Origin: Mycobacterium sp. 4858
GTDB lineage: Bacteria; Actinomycetota; Actinomycetes; Mycobacteriales; Mycobacteriaceae
Length of the DNA stretch: 64,000 nucleotides
Direction of reading: 5' to 3'
NCBI RefSeq assembly: GCF_900240975.1
Contig: NZ_LT968776.1
Location: 3,097,092-3,161,091 of the forward strand
The position numbers and the translations under genes were made by a program. Positions within the stretch are counted from its first letter, which is position 1; every line of letters starts with the position of its first letter. Under the pieces are notes generated by a model. It saw nothing but the letters and a program-made list of their open reading frames with translations, did no database searches and was not told the origin of the DNA. This document shows, piece by piece, positions 33,775-42,112 of the stretch.

Positions 33775-35139
33775 TCAGTCGATGACGGCGGCTTCCTTAC
33801 GTTCGGTGATCGGCCTGGCGAGTTCCTGCTCGTCGACAATGCGCTGCAGCTTGTCCAGTGTCTCGTCCAGGCCGGCCCCTACCCTGCGGCCGGGGGTGAA
33901 GGTGGCCGGGAGCTTGCGCATGCCCTGGATGACGCCGATCGTCTCGTAGTGGATGGTGCCCTCGGGGTCGCAGCGATAGTCCGGCATCCGGTCGAGCACC
34001 GCGGTGAGCATGGACTTGAACACGGTGCGAGCCACGTTCGACCCGGCACACCGATGCACGCCGAGTCCGAAGCTGAAGTGCCGGTTGCCTTTACGGTCGA
34101 GGACGATCTCGTCGGGGTCGTGGAACACCGCGGCGTCGCGGTTGGCCATCGCCCACGAGATCCATAGCCGCTCGCCCTCCTTGAACCGGGTGCCGTCGAG
34201 TTCCACGTCGTCGGAGAACGTCCGGCCGTCGCCGGGGGCCGGAGTGAAGTAGCGCAAGAACTCCTCGGTCGCGGGGTCGAGCAGCGTTCTGCGTTCCCTG
34301 CTGAGCAGGTCGCGTTGCTCGGGGTGCTCGGAAAGCCACTCCAACGAATGCGCGGTCAGGGCGGTCGTGGTGTCGAACCCGCCGCCGATGACCAGGCCGA
34401 GGTTGCCCAGGATTTCCAAGTCCGGCGCCGGCTCCCCGTCGATGCGCATCTGCAGCAGGGCATTCACGATTCCCGGCCGCGGGTTCTCACGGATTTCGAG
34501 CATGTTGTTCACCATGTCGAGACCCATCTGCTTGTGCATTTCGGTGACGCGCTCGATATCGGGGGAGTGTTCGGGCGTGTACACCGCGGCATGGACCGGC
34601 TCGCTGTACATGTTCCACTTCTTGAGCGGGATGCCCATCATCGCCAACGTCAGGACGGCCGGAACGACGTTGGCCAGGTCGTCGACGAAGTCGATGCTGC
34701 CACCCTCGATCTTTTCGTCGAGGCAGGCGCGCGTCACGTCGTCGATGAACGGCTCCCAGCGCTTGACCGCGGCCGGCGACAGGTAGGGGTTGAGCACGGT
34801 GCGGTAGATGCGGTGCTCGGGGTCGTCCATCTCCAGGATGCCGCCGCGCACGGCGCTGACGCGGCTGGCGGTCGGGATCGAAATGCCTTTGTAGCCACGG
34901 CGTTCGCCGTGGATGTCGTGGTCGTTGGACACGGCGGGGCAGCGGGCCAGTTCGAACACCTCGTGGCTGCCGGCCGCCACCCAATGGCCGCCATAGGTAT
35001 CACTCCACGCCATCGGGCACTTGGCGTGCATCTCCTTGGTGATCGCCGAGAACTGCGACCGGTACTCCGCGGAATGCCGATCGAAGTGGTATTGGTTCTT
35101 CTTGCGGTCGCTGTCGCTGACGACGTCGTCGACACTCAA
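33775..35139 (-). CDS. Cytochrome P450
   Basis: This 454-residue P450 has VIGGGFDTTTALTAHSLEW as the I helix, EEFLRYFTP with the ExxR element, and FSFGLGVHRCAGSNVA with haem ligand C364. The start appears to be TTG 35139, with GGGAG nine bases upstream, since no ATG or GTG lies nearby in frame. An unusual charged tail of about 45 residues (GRRVGAGLDETLDKLQRIV onward) follows the normal P450 end. The ferredoxin gene 44 nt upstream is its likely donor. It is the last gene of the operon beginning at 37051. Confidence 0.9.
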   Translation of the reverse strand: MSVDDVVSDSDRKKNQYHFDRHSAEYRSQFSAITKEMHAKCPMAWSDTYGGHWVAAGSHEVFELARCPAVSNDHDIHGERRGYKGISIPTASRVSAVRGGILEMDDPEHRIYRTVLNPYLSPAAVKRWEPFIDDVTRACLDEKIEGGSIDFVDDLANVVPAVLTLAMMGIPLKKWNMYSEPVHAAVYTPEHSPDIERVTEMHKQMGLDMVNNMLEIRENPRPGIVNALLQMRIDGEPAPDLEILGNLGLVIGGGFDTTTALTAHSLEWLSEHPEQRDLLSRERRTLLDPATEEFLRYFTPAPGDGRTFSDDVELDGTRFKEGERLWISWAMANRDAAVFHDPDEIVLDRKGNRHFSFGLGVHRCAGSNVARTVFKSMLTAVLDRMPDYRCDPEGTIHYETIGVIQGMRKLPATFTPGRRVGAGLDETLDKLQRIVDEQELARPITERKEAAVID

Positions 35140-35183
35140 AGCTCTGTCTCCCTGCGTATTTCGTCGGTCAATCCGGGCGCGGT

Positions 35184-35384
35184 TCAGGCGTCTTCGGTGA
35201 TGATGATGGCCTGCTCGGGGCATGATTGGGCGGCTTCACGAACCTGGTCCTGCCGATCGGCGGGCACCACTTCGTCGACCGCGGACGAACTGCCGTCGAT
35301 GTCGCTGAGCCGAAACGACTCCGGCGCGATCATCGCGCACAGGGTGTGGCCCTGGCAGCGCTCTGGATCAACCCAGACCTTCAC
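35184..35384 (-). CDS. 3Fe-4S-type ferredoxin
   Basis: This 66-residue ferredoxin (GTG start) has ligands C10 and C16 in CQGHTLC, with His13 at the variable position, and a Cys in QSCPEQAI. It lies between an SDR and a P450 gene on the same strand and should donate electrons to that P450. Confidence 0.9.
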   Translation of the reverse strand: MKVWVDPERCQGHTLCAMIAPESFRLSDIDGSSSAVDEVVPADRQDQVREAAQSCPEQAIIITEDA

Positions 35385-35436
35385 GGTGTCTCCTTGCGTG
35401 GTTCGTTGCGGGGTTCGATCGAGTTGGGGCGCTTCT

Positions 35437-36312
35437 TTAGTTGTGGTAGTCGTACCACTTCAGATAGCCGCCGGCGTCGACGCGCAGCTGCATGCCGGTG
35501 ACGTACCTGGCCTCGTCGGAGGCCAACCACAGCACGGCGTTGCTGATGTCTTCCGGTTCCACGTAGGGAATCCTCATCGCCTGTTGCACGCCGAACACGG
35601 GCTCGGCGTCCGCCCGGGTCGGGTGTTCGAGGTCCGGCCGGAACGAGCGGTACATCGGCTCGCTCTGCAGCATGGGGGTGTTGGTGTTCGTGGGGTGCAC
35701 GGCGTTGGCGCGAATCCCCAACGGGGCCAGCTCGGTTGCCAGGTCGTGCACGTAGTGCGCGATCGCGCGCTTGGAGTGGATGTAGGCCATTCCGCCGGGG
35801 TCGGCGCCGGGGTTGTCCTTTTTGGCGGTGTCCATCAGCGCGGCGGTGGATCCGGTGGCGATGATCGACGCGCCGGTCCCCAGGTGCGGCAACGCGACCT
35901 GGATGGCGTTGATGGTGCCGATCAGGTTGGTGTTGATCACGTCGCACCACGCCTGCAGCGGCGGCTCGCCCTTCATGCCGGCCACTCCGGCCTGCGCCAC
36001 CACGATGTCGAGGTGACCGAACTCGGCGAGCCCGGCGTCCAGCGCGTCGCGCAGTTGTGCGGCGTCGCGCACGTCGGCGCGGGCGGTCACGACGGCTTGG
36101 CCGGTCTTCTCCACGAGCCGCGCGGTCTCGTCGAGATCCTCGGGCGCGGCCATCGAGTAGCCGATGGTGTCGATATCACAGCACAGGTCGACGGCGATGA
36201 CGTCGGCGCCCTCCTCGGCCAATCGCACCGCGTGACTGCGGCCCTGGCCGCGTGCCGCGCCGGTCACGAAGGCGACCTTCCCCCGCACGCGCCCGTGTGC
36301 GCCCTCTCCCAC
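35437..36312 (-). CDS. Mycofactocin-type short-chain dehydrogenase/reductase
   Basis: This 291-residue SDR shows TGAARGQGRSHAVRLAEEGAD near the N terminus, the same extended cofactor-site motif as the protein at 163-1011, plus the extra loop after strand 2. The Ser is in IATGSTAAL and the Tyr-Lys in YIHSKRA. It probably oxidises a secondary alcohol with electrons passed to mycofactocin. Here it sits in an operon with another SDR, a ferredoxin and a P450; the P450 could make the alcohol that this enzyme oxidises. Confidence 0.88.
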   Translation of the reverse strand: MGEGAHGRVRGKVAFVTGAARGQGRSHAVRLAEEGADVIAVDLCCDIDTIGYSMAAPEDLDETARLVEKTGQAVVTARADVRDAAQLRDALDAGLAEFGHLDIVVAQAGVAGMKGEPPLQAWCDVINTNLIGTINAIQVALPHLGTGASIIATGSTAALMDTAKKDNPGADPGGMAYIHSKRAIAHYVHDLATELAPLGIRANAVHPTNTNTPMLQSEPMYRSFRPDLEHPTRADAEPVFGVQQAMRIPYVEPEDISNAVLWLASDEARYVTGMQLRVDAGGYLKWYDYHN

Positions 36313-36349
36313 CGCTTCTCCTTCCGATTGGTCACCGAAGACCGGTGTC

Positions 36350-37051
36350 TCAGGTGTTGCGACCGCCGTTGACGCCCAACAGCTGACCGGTGATGTAGCC
36401 CGCCTCGTCGGACACCAGGAAGGCGCATGCCGCCGCGATGTCCTCCGGCTTACCCATCCGGCGCACCGGGGTCCGCGCGATGGTCTCGTCGATATCGCCC
36501 AGGAAGCCGTTCTTCGCCGCGGCGCGCAGCATCGGGGTGTCGATGAAACCCGGCGGCACCGCGTTGACCGTGATTCCGGCGGGGCCGTACTCGAGTGCCA
36601 GGGACTTGGTGAGCCCGTTGACCGCGGACTTGGCCGCGACGTAATGGCTCATATAGGGCGCGCCGGAATGGGTGCTCGACGAGGAGATGTTGACGATCCG
36701 CCCCCACTTCGCCTGGATCATGTCGGGCAACACCGCCTGAATGGTGTGGAAGACCCCGTTGAGGTTGACGTCGATCACCCGCTGCCAGTCCTCGAACGTG
36801 ATGTTTGTGAAGCGCTTGAAGCCGTCCAGCCCCGCTGCGTTGACGAGGACCGTGACGGGCCCCAGCTGGGCGCGGATCGCAGCGAAGGCGGCATCCAGCT
36901 GCGACCGGTTGGTGACGTCGGCGGTGAAGCAGTGGTCGCCGTCCGACGGGCGGAGATCGATCGTGGCGACGTCGAGGCCGTCGGCTCGCAGCCGTTGTGC
37001 GACGGCGAGACCGATGCCGGACCCGCCACCGGTGACCACCGCAGTCTTCAC
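36350..37051 (-). CDS. Short-chain dehydrogenase/reductase
   Basis: This 233-residue classical SDR has TGGGSGIGLAV at residues 7-17, Asp in ATIDLRP (favouring NAD), NAAG, the catalytic Ser in ISSSST, and YVAAKSA with Tyr and Lys. It resembles FabG-like 3-hydroxyacyl dehydrogenases. It is the first gene of the minus-strand operon ending at 33775. An imperfect copy of the recurring palindrome lies 60 nt upstream. Confidence 0.88.
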   Translation of the reverse strand: MKTAVVTGGGSGIGLAVAQRLRADGLDVATIDLRPSDGDHCFTADVTNRSQLDAAFAAIRAQLGPVTVLVNAAGLDGFKRFTNITFEDWQRVIDVNLNGVFHTIQAVLPDMIQAKWGRIVNISSSSTHSGAPYMSHYVAAKSAVNGLTKSLALEYGPAGITVNAVPPGFIDTPMLRAAAKNGFLGDIDETIARTPVRRMGKPEDIAAACAFLVSDEAGYITGQLLGVNGGRNT

Positions 37052-37111
37052 GTTGAGGCCTCTACTCCACAGGTGACCGTCTCAGTCACAAAGAATCACG
37101 CTTGCAATTAT

Positions 37112-37126
37112 GAGAACCCTACTCTC
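37112..37126. promoter_or_regulatory. Imperfect operator-like palindrome GAGAACCCTACTCTC
   Basis: This differs from the recurring motif at two positions and lies 60 nt upstream of the SDR at 37051, in the divergent region shared with the aldehyde dehydrogenase. Confidence 0.35.
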
Positions 37127-37288
37127 ACGCCGGATCGGGTTGCAAGATACCCGGGAAACCGTGTTTGGCCTGCGTCAAACTGCGTGTCCCCGGCAACCGC
37201 TGCCGCTCGGGTCGCTGGTCAGCGGCCCGCTCCCATTCCTGAGAGTTTCTTGAATTATCGAGAGTCGAATGTAAGATTCGCCGCGGAA

Positions 37289-37303
37289 GAGAATCAAATT
37301 ATC
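37289..37303. promoter_or_regulatory. Putative operator GAGAATCAAATTATC
   Basis: This differs from the recurring palindrome at one position and lies 24 nt upstream of the aldehyde dehydrogenase ATG. With the site at 37112 it would flank both divergent promoters. Confidence 0.45.
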
Positions 37304-37327
37304 GTAACCGTCACCAGGGGGTACGGA

Positions 37328-38833
37328 ATGCCTGCCCAGGACACGGCAGAACCCGCCGCGGATGCCGCGCCTGAGTCACACGTCGACCGCCGGCTCTTGA
37401 TCGGTGGCCGGTTGGTCGCCGCCGACGAAACCTTCCCGTCGATCAATCCCGCCACCGGCGCGGTCGTCGGGCATGCGCCGGACGCCGGTGCCGGGCAGGC
37501 CGAAGCCGCGATCGCGGCGGCCCGGGACGCGTTCGACACGACCAGCTGGCCGACCGATGTCGAGTTGCGCATCCGCTGCCTCGACCAGCTGCATCGGGCG
37601 CTGATCGACCACGCCGACGAGTTGCGTGAGCTGACCATCGCCGAGGTCGGCGCCACCCGAGCGCTCACGCACGGCGCCCAGCTCGACGAGCCGATCGGCA
37701 TCGTGCGGTTCTACGCGGATCTGCTGCGCACCTACCGGTTCTCCGAGGACCTCGGGGAGAAGGAGTCGCGCGGCATGCTCCATCACCGCTGGGTGGAAAA
37801 GGAAGCCGCCGGCGTGGTCGCGGCGATCATCGCCTACAACTACCCGAACCAGCTGGCATTGGCGAAGCTCGCCCCCGCCCTGGCCGCGGGGTGCACCGTG
37901 GTCCTCAAGGGTGCGCCGGACACACCGTTGGTCACGTTGGCGCTCGGTGAGCTGATCGCCGAACACACCGACATGCCCGACGGTGTGGTGAACGTGATCA
38001 GCTCCTCGGGCCCCGAGGCGGGCGAGGCGCTGACCACCAGCCCCGACGTCGACGTCGTCACCTTCACCGGATCGACGGCGGTGGGGCGCAAGATCATGGC
38101 CGCCGCCAGTGGGACGGTCAAGCGCGTGTTTCTGGAGCTGGGTGGCAAGTCGGCGGCCATCATGCTCGACGACGCGGACTTCGCCGGCGCTGCGACGTTC
38201 GCGTCGTTCAGCATGGTGACCCACGCGGGGCAGGGGTGTGCCCTGACGTCGCGGCTGCTGGTGCCCAGGTCGCACCACGACGAGATCGTCGAGCTGATCG
38301 CGCAGAACTTCGCCCACGTCCGACACGGCGACCCCGCGGATCCGAAAACCTACATGGGCCCACTGATCAACGAGCGCCAGCGCGACAAGGTGGACGGCAT
38401 GGTCCAGCGCGCCGTCGCCGCGGGCGCGACGTTGGTCACCGGCGGCAAGCGGCTGGACCCGGGCTACTTCTATGCGCCGACGCTGCTCACCAATGTCGAT
38501 CCCGACAGCGAGATCGCGCAGGAGGAGATCTTCGGGCCGGTGCTGGTCGTGATCGCGTTCGACGATGACGACGACGCGGTGCGCATCGCCAACAACTCGA
38601 TCTACGGCCTGGCGGGTGCCGTCTTCAGCCGCGATGAGGGCCGTGCGCTCGCGGTGGCGCGCCGGATCCGGGCCGGCTCCTTCTCGATCAACGGCGGCAA
38701 CTACTTCGGCGCGGACAGCCCGTTCGGGGGCTTCAAGCAATCGGGGGTGGGCCGAGAGATGGGCGTGGCCGGTTTGGAGGAGTTCTTGGAGAGCAAGACG
38801 TTTGCGGTGCCGGCGCCGGGAGCTCCGGCGTGA
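37328..38833 (+). CDS. Aldehyde dehydrogenase (NAD-dependent)
   Basis: This 501-residue aldehyde dehydrogenase has the full family set: AYNYPNQLALAKLAPAL for cofactor binding, FTGSTAVG, the general base Glu in LELGGKSA, and the catalytic C304 in HAGQGCALTSR. The ATG start at 37328 is supported by the sharp onset of family-like sequence. Residues around the Cys lack the usual QxC form only by one position (GQGC is normal). It would oxidise an aldehyde from alcohol dehydrogenation to an acid for CoA activation. The CoA-transferase gene overlaps its stop as GTGA. Confidence 0.92.
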   Translation: MPAQDTAEPAADAAPESHVDRRLLIGGRLVAADETFPSINPATGAVVGHAPDAGAGQAEAAIAAARDAFDTTSWPTDVELRIRCLDQLHRALIDHADELRELTIAEVGATRALTHGAQLDEPIGIVRFYADLLRTYRFSEDLGEKESRGMLHHRWVEKEAAGVVAAIIAYNYPNQLALAKLAPALAAGCTVVLKGAPDTPLVTLALGELIAEHTDMPDGVVNVISSSGPEAGEALTTSPDVDVVTFTGSTAVGRKIMAAASGTVKRVFLELGGKSAAIMLDDADFAGAATFASFSMVTHAGQGCALTSRLLVPRSHHDEIVELIAQNFAHVRHGDPADPKTYMGPLINERQRDKVDGMVQRAVAAGATLVTGGKRLDPGYFYAPTLLTNVDPDSEIAQEEIFGPVLVVIAFDDDDDAVRIANNSIYGLAGAVFSRDEGRALAVARRIRAGSFSINGGNYFGADSPFGGFKQSGVGREMGVAGLEEFLESKTFAVPAPGAPA

Positions 38834-40035
38834 GGCCGCTGGAGGGCATCCGCGTCCTGGAGGTCGCCATGTACGGGTTCGTCCCGTCGGCGGGCGCCGT
38901 GCTCGCCGAGTGGGGCGCCGACGTCGTCAAGGTCGAGCACGCGGTGACCGGCGATCCGCAGCGGGGCCTGCGACAGACCGGCATGCTGCGCGTCGAAGGC
39001 GACCCCAACCCCAACATCGAACACGCGAACCGCGGCAAGCGCAGCATCGGGCTGGACATGTCGGTGCCCGAGGGCAAGGAAGTGCTCTATGAGCTGGCGC
39101 GACGGTCGGACGTGTTCCTGACCAGCTTCCTGCCGGGCGCGCGCCAGAAGTTCGGGATCGACGTCGACGACATTCGGGCGGTGAACCCGCAGATCATCTA
39201 CGCGCGTGGCAGCGCGCTCGGTCCGCGCGGCGAAGAGTCGGTCAAGGGTGGCTACGACATGACCGCGTTCTGGTGCCGGGCCGGAACCGCCGCGACCATC
39301 ACGCCGGCGGGGATGCCGGGGATGATCGCGCCGCCGGGGCCCGCCTACGGCGACACCATCTCGGGCACGAATCTCGCGGGCGGCATCGCGGCGGCCCTGC
39401 TCAAGCGGGAACGCTCCGGTGAGCCGTCCGTCGTCGACGTGTCGCTGTTGGGCAGCGGCCTTTGGTCGATGGGACACACGGTCGCGTTGACGAACCATCT
39501 GGGCCAGCGGCTTGAAGCACCGCCACCCGGTGTACACGGCGCTCCCAACAACCCGTTGGTCGGGCTCTACACGACGTCCGACGGACGCTACATCTCCTTC
39601 GTGATGATGCAGCCCACCAAGTTCTGGGCCGACGTGTGCCGGCACGTCGACCTACCGGAGTTGGCCGACGACCCGCGCTTTGCAACGGTGGAGAAGATCG
39701 CCGCCAACACGGCGGAGGCGGTGGAGCTCCTGACCAAGGCCATCGCAACCCGCACGCTGGCCGAGTGGAGCGAACGCTTCACCACGCTGGCCGGTCCCTG
39801 GGCGCCCGTCCAGGACACCTTGCAGGCCGCCAACGACGCGCAGGTCCGTGCCAACGAGTACATCGTGCAGGCGGGCGAACTCGAGTTGGTCGCGAACCCG
39901 GTCCAATTCGACGTCGCGGCCCCACAGACCGGGCCGGCGCCCGGATTCGCCGAGCAGACGGACGAGATCTTGATGGAACTCGGATTCGACTGGGACCGCA
40001 TCATCGAACTCAAGACGGCCGGCGCCGTCACCTAG
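38830..40035 (+). CDS. Class III (family III) CoA-transferase
   Basis: This 401-residue protein of the CaiB/BaiF family begins with GIRVLEVAMYGFVPSAGAVLAEWGADVVKVE. The catalytic Asp is probably in KGGYDMTAFWCRAG near residue 141. These enzymes move CoA from one acyl-CoA to another acid. Together with the preceding aldehyde dehydrogenase, a path from aldehyde to acid to acyl-CoA is likely. GTG start overlapping the upstream stop. Confidence 0.9.
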   Translation: MRPLEGIRVLEVAMYGFVPSAGAVLAEWGADVVKVEHAVTGDPQRGLRQTGMLRVEGDPNPNIEHANRGKRSIGLDMSVPEGKEVLYELARRSDVFLTSFLPGARQKFGIDVDDIRAVNPQIIYARGSALGPRGEESVKGGYDMTAFWCRAGTAATITPAGMPGMIAPPGPAYGDTISGTNLAGGIAAALLKRERSGEPSVVDVSLLGSGLWSMGHTVALTNHLGQRLEAPPPGVHGAPNNPLVGLYTTSDGRYISFVMMQPTKFWADVCRHVDLPELADDPRFATVEKIAANTAEAVELLTKAIATRTLAEWSERFTTLAGPWAPVQDTLQAANDAQVRANEYIVQAGELELVANPVQFDVAAPQTGPAPGFAEQTDEILMELGFDWDRIIELKTAGAVT

Positions 40036-40419
40036 GACCGGAGGTGTCGTCGATGTTCGAGCCGACCGTCGCGGCTGTGCTGACACATTCGCCCCGGCTA
40101 AGCGGACTGCTGATTGCTTGTCGGATAACGGTTATGCGTTTTCCGTTCCGTCCGGACCCGGCATGAGTCATAATCGCCGGACGCTTCAAGACATGGGGCC
40201 CCACGTTTTGGAGCGTCAACTCACGCAACAGAACGGAGGTCCTGGCGTGAGGATGGACAGCGCTGTCATGCCCGGGTCAGGTGCCGGATTCCGGCCGCCC
40301 GCAAGGCGTTTCGTCGTCGCCTGCACGCCTTCATGGCCATCGGTTCAGCTAAATCTACAGCAGTCAGTACGCGAGAACAAGACTGTCGGTCTCGTAACTC
40401 AGGAAAGGGTTTGAGGCCG
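40036..40419. other. Intergenic region upstream of mce operon, 384 nt
   Basis: No convincing gene is present. It is the leader and promoter region of the yrbE/mce operon. It holds a short perfect palindrome ATAAC-G-GTTAT at 40125-40135 and a 36-bp imperfect palindrome at 40181-40216. Confidence 0.6.
40181..40216. repeat. 36-bp imperfect palindrome upstream of mce operon
   Basis: The left arm ACGCTTCAAGACATGGGG and the right arm CCCCACGTTTTGGAGCGT pair at 15 of 18 positions with no spacer; two of the three mismatches would be G-U pairs in RNA. It could be an operator for an mce regulator or the terminator of the CoA-transferase gene. It has no T-run. Confidence 0.5.
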
Positions 40420-41238
40420 ATGGCAACCACGGGCGCAGACCGTTGGTCAGCGGGATTGCCGCAGCTGAAACTGAAATGGGACATCTCGGGGCCCATGCAG
40501 GCCGTCGGAGCACTGTGCGCGATGTCGGCCGATGCGGTCAAGTTCTTGTTCCGCCGGCCGTTTCAGTGGCGGGAGTTCCTGGAGCAATCCTGGTTTGTCG
40601 CGCGGGTGTCGCTGGCCCCAACGTTGTTGGTGGCGATCCCGTTCACCGTCCTCGTCAGCTTCACGCTCAACATCCTGCTGCGCGAACTGGGCGCGGCGGA
40701 TCTGTCCGGTGCGGGCGCCGCGTTCGGCGCGGTCACCCAGCTCGGACCGCTGGTCACGGTTTTGATCGTGGCGGGGGCGGGCGCTACGGCAATGTGTGCG
40801 GACCTGGGCGCGCGAACCATTCGCGAGGAAATCGACGCGATGGAGGTGCTGGGCATCAACCCGGTGCAACGGTTGGTAACCCCGCGCATGCTGGCTTCCG
40901 GTTTGGTCGCCTTCCTGCTCAACAGCCTCGTCGTCATCATCGGCGTCCTTGGCGGTTACGTCTTTTCGGTGTTTGTGCAGGACGTCAATCCCGGCGCGTT
41001 CGCCGCGGGTATCACTCTGCTCACCGGCGTGCCCGAGGTGATCATTTCCTGCGTCAAGGCAGCGCTTTTCGGCCTCATCGCCGGCTTGGTTGCCTGCTAT
41101 CGGGGCCTGTCGATCACCGGCGGCGGCGCCAAGGCCGTTGGCAACGCGGTGAATGAAACCGTGGTCTATGCCTTCATGTCCCTGTTCGTCGTCAACGTGG
41201 TCGTCACCGCGATCGGCATCAAGATGACGGCGAAGTAG
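40420..41238 (+). CDS. yrbEA: YrbE-type permease subunit A of Mce transporter
   Basis: This 272-residue integral membrane protein belongs to the MlaE/YrbE permease family, the inner-membrane channel of Mce lipid importers. It has about five to six hydrophobic segments and the family core ATAMCADLGARTIREEIDAMEVLGINPVQ (EExDA motif near residues 145-150). I chose ATG 40420; a longer reading to 40333 adds residues without family likeness. It heads the eight-gene operon to 50300, with the ATPase encoded elsewhere, as usual for mycobacteria. Confidence 0.95.
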   Translation: MATTGADRWSAGLPQLKLKWDISGPMQAVGALCAMSADAVKFLFRRPFQWREFLEQSWFVARVSLAPTLLVAIPFTVLVSFTLNILLRELGAADLSGAGAAFGAVTQLGPLVTVLIVAGAGATAMCADLGARTIREEIDAMEVLGINPVQRLVTPRMLASGLVAFLLNSLVVIIGVLGGYVFSVFVQDVNPGAFAAGITLLTGVPEVIISCVKAALFGLIAGLVACYRGLSITGGGAKAVGNAVNETVVYAFMSLFVVNVVVTAIGIKMTAK

Positions 41239-41247
41239 GGACGGCCA

Positions 41248-42093
41248 ATGGCGCTGAGGGCCGCATATCCGCGATTTTTCCGCCAGCTGGAGAGGCCGGT
41301 CGCCTCGCTGGGCCGGATCGGCGACCACACCCTGTTCTACGGCAAGGCGCTCGCCGGGGTGCCCTTCGCGGCCACCCATTACACGCGCGAAGTCGTTCGA
41401 CTCGTCGCCGAGATCAGCATGGGCGCGGGTACTTTGGCGATGATCGGCGGAACCGTGGTGATCGTCGGCTTCCTGACCCTGGCGGCGGGCGGCACCCTGG
41501 CGATTCAGGGCTACACCTCGCTGGGCAACATCGGCATCGAAGCGCTGACGGGTTTTTTGTCCGCATTCATCAATGTGCGCATCGCGGCGCCGGTGGTCGC
41601 CGGGATCGGTCTGGCGGCCACCTTCGGCGCGGGCGTGACCGCTCAGCTGGGTGCGATGCGGATCAACGAAGAAGTCGATGCTTTGGAGAGCATGGCCATC
41701 CGGCCGGTTTCCTACCTGGTGAGCACCAGGATCCTGGCGGGAATGATGGCCATCACGCCGTTGTACGCCATCGCCGTGATCCTGTCGTTCGTAGCCAGTC
41801 AGTTCACCACGACGTTCCTGCTCGGGCAGTCGCAGGGCTTGTATCAGCACTACTTCAACACGTTCCTGAACCCGATCGACTTGTTGTGGTCGTTCCTGCA
41901 GGCCATCCTGATGGCGCTCACCATCCTGCTGATCCACACCTACTACGGCTATTTCGCGTCGGGGGGGCCGGCCGGCGTCGGCAATGCGACCGGCAACGCG
42001 GTGCGCACCTCGCTCATCGTCGTGGTCTCGGTAACGCTGTTGGTCTCGCTGTCTATCTACGGTACGAACGGCAACTTCAACCTGTCCGGTTAG
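41248..42093 (+). CDS. yrbEB: YrbE-type permease subunit B of Mce transporter
   Basis: This 281-residue paralogue of the preceding permease has GAGVTAQLGAMRINEEVDALESMAIRPVSYLV at the conserved cytoplasmic coupling region (EEvDA). It has about six hydrophobic segments. It forms the heterodimeric channel with YrbEA. It starts nine nt after the YrbEA stop. Confidence 0.95.
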   Translation: MALRAAYPRFFRQLERPVASLGRIGDHTLFYGKALAGVPFAATHYTREVVRLVAEISMGAGTLAMIGGTVVIVGFLTLAAGGTLAIQGYTSLGNIGIEALTGFLSAFINVRIAAPVVAGIGLAATFGAGVTAQLGAMRINEEVDALESMAIRPVSYLVSTRILAGMMAITPLYAIAVILSFVASQFTTTFLLGQSQGLYQHYFNTFLNPIDLLWSFLQAILMALTILLIHTYYGYFASGGPAGVGNATGNAVRTSLIVVVSVTLLVSLSIYGTNGNFNLSG

Positions 42094-42112
42094 CGAAGGA
42101 GGTGGAACGGCA

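Noticed and set aside
34315-36372. Long open frame of 685 codons on the plus strand
   Set aside because: It lies opposite a P450, a ferredoxin and an SDR with clear motifs; its own sequence is rich in Arg, Gly, His and Val with no domain. It is a shadow caused by high GC.
36644-37327. Upstream extension of the aldehyde dehydrogenase frame
   Set aside because: It runs antisense through an SDR gene and the divergent promoter region; the ATG at 37328 begins the family-like sequence.
40447-41937. Open frame of 496 codons opposite yrbEA and yrbEB
   Set aside because: The sequence is low-complexity and hydrophilic (many Asp, His, Gln, Arg) and overlaps two unmistakable permease genes.
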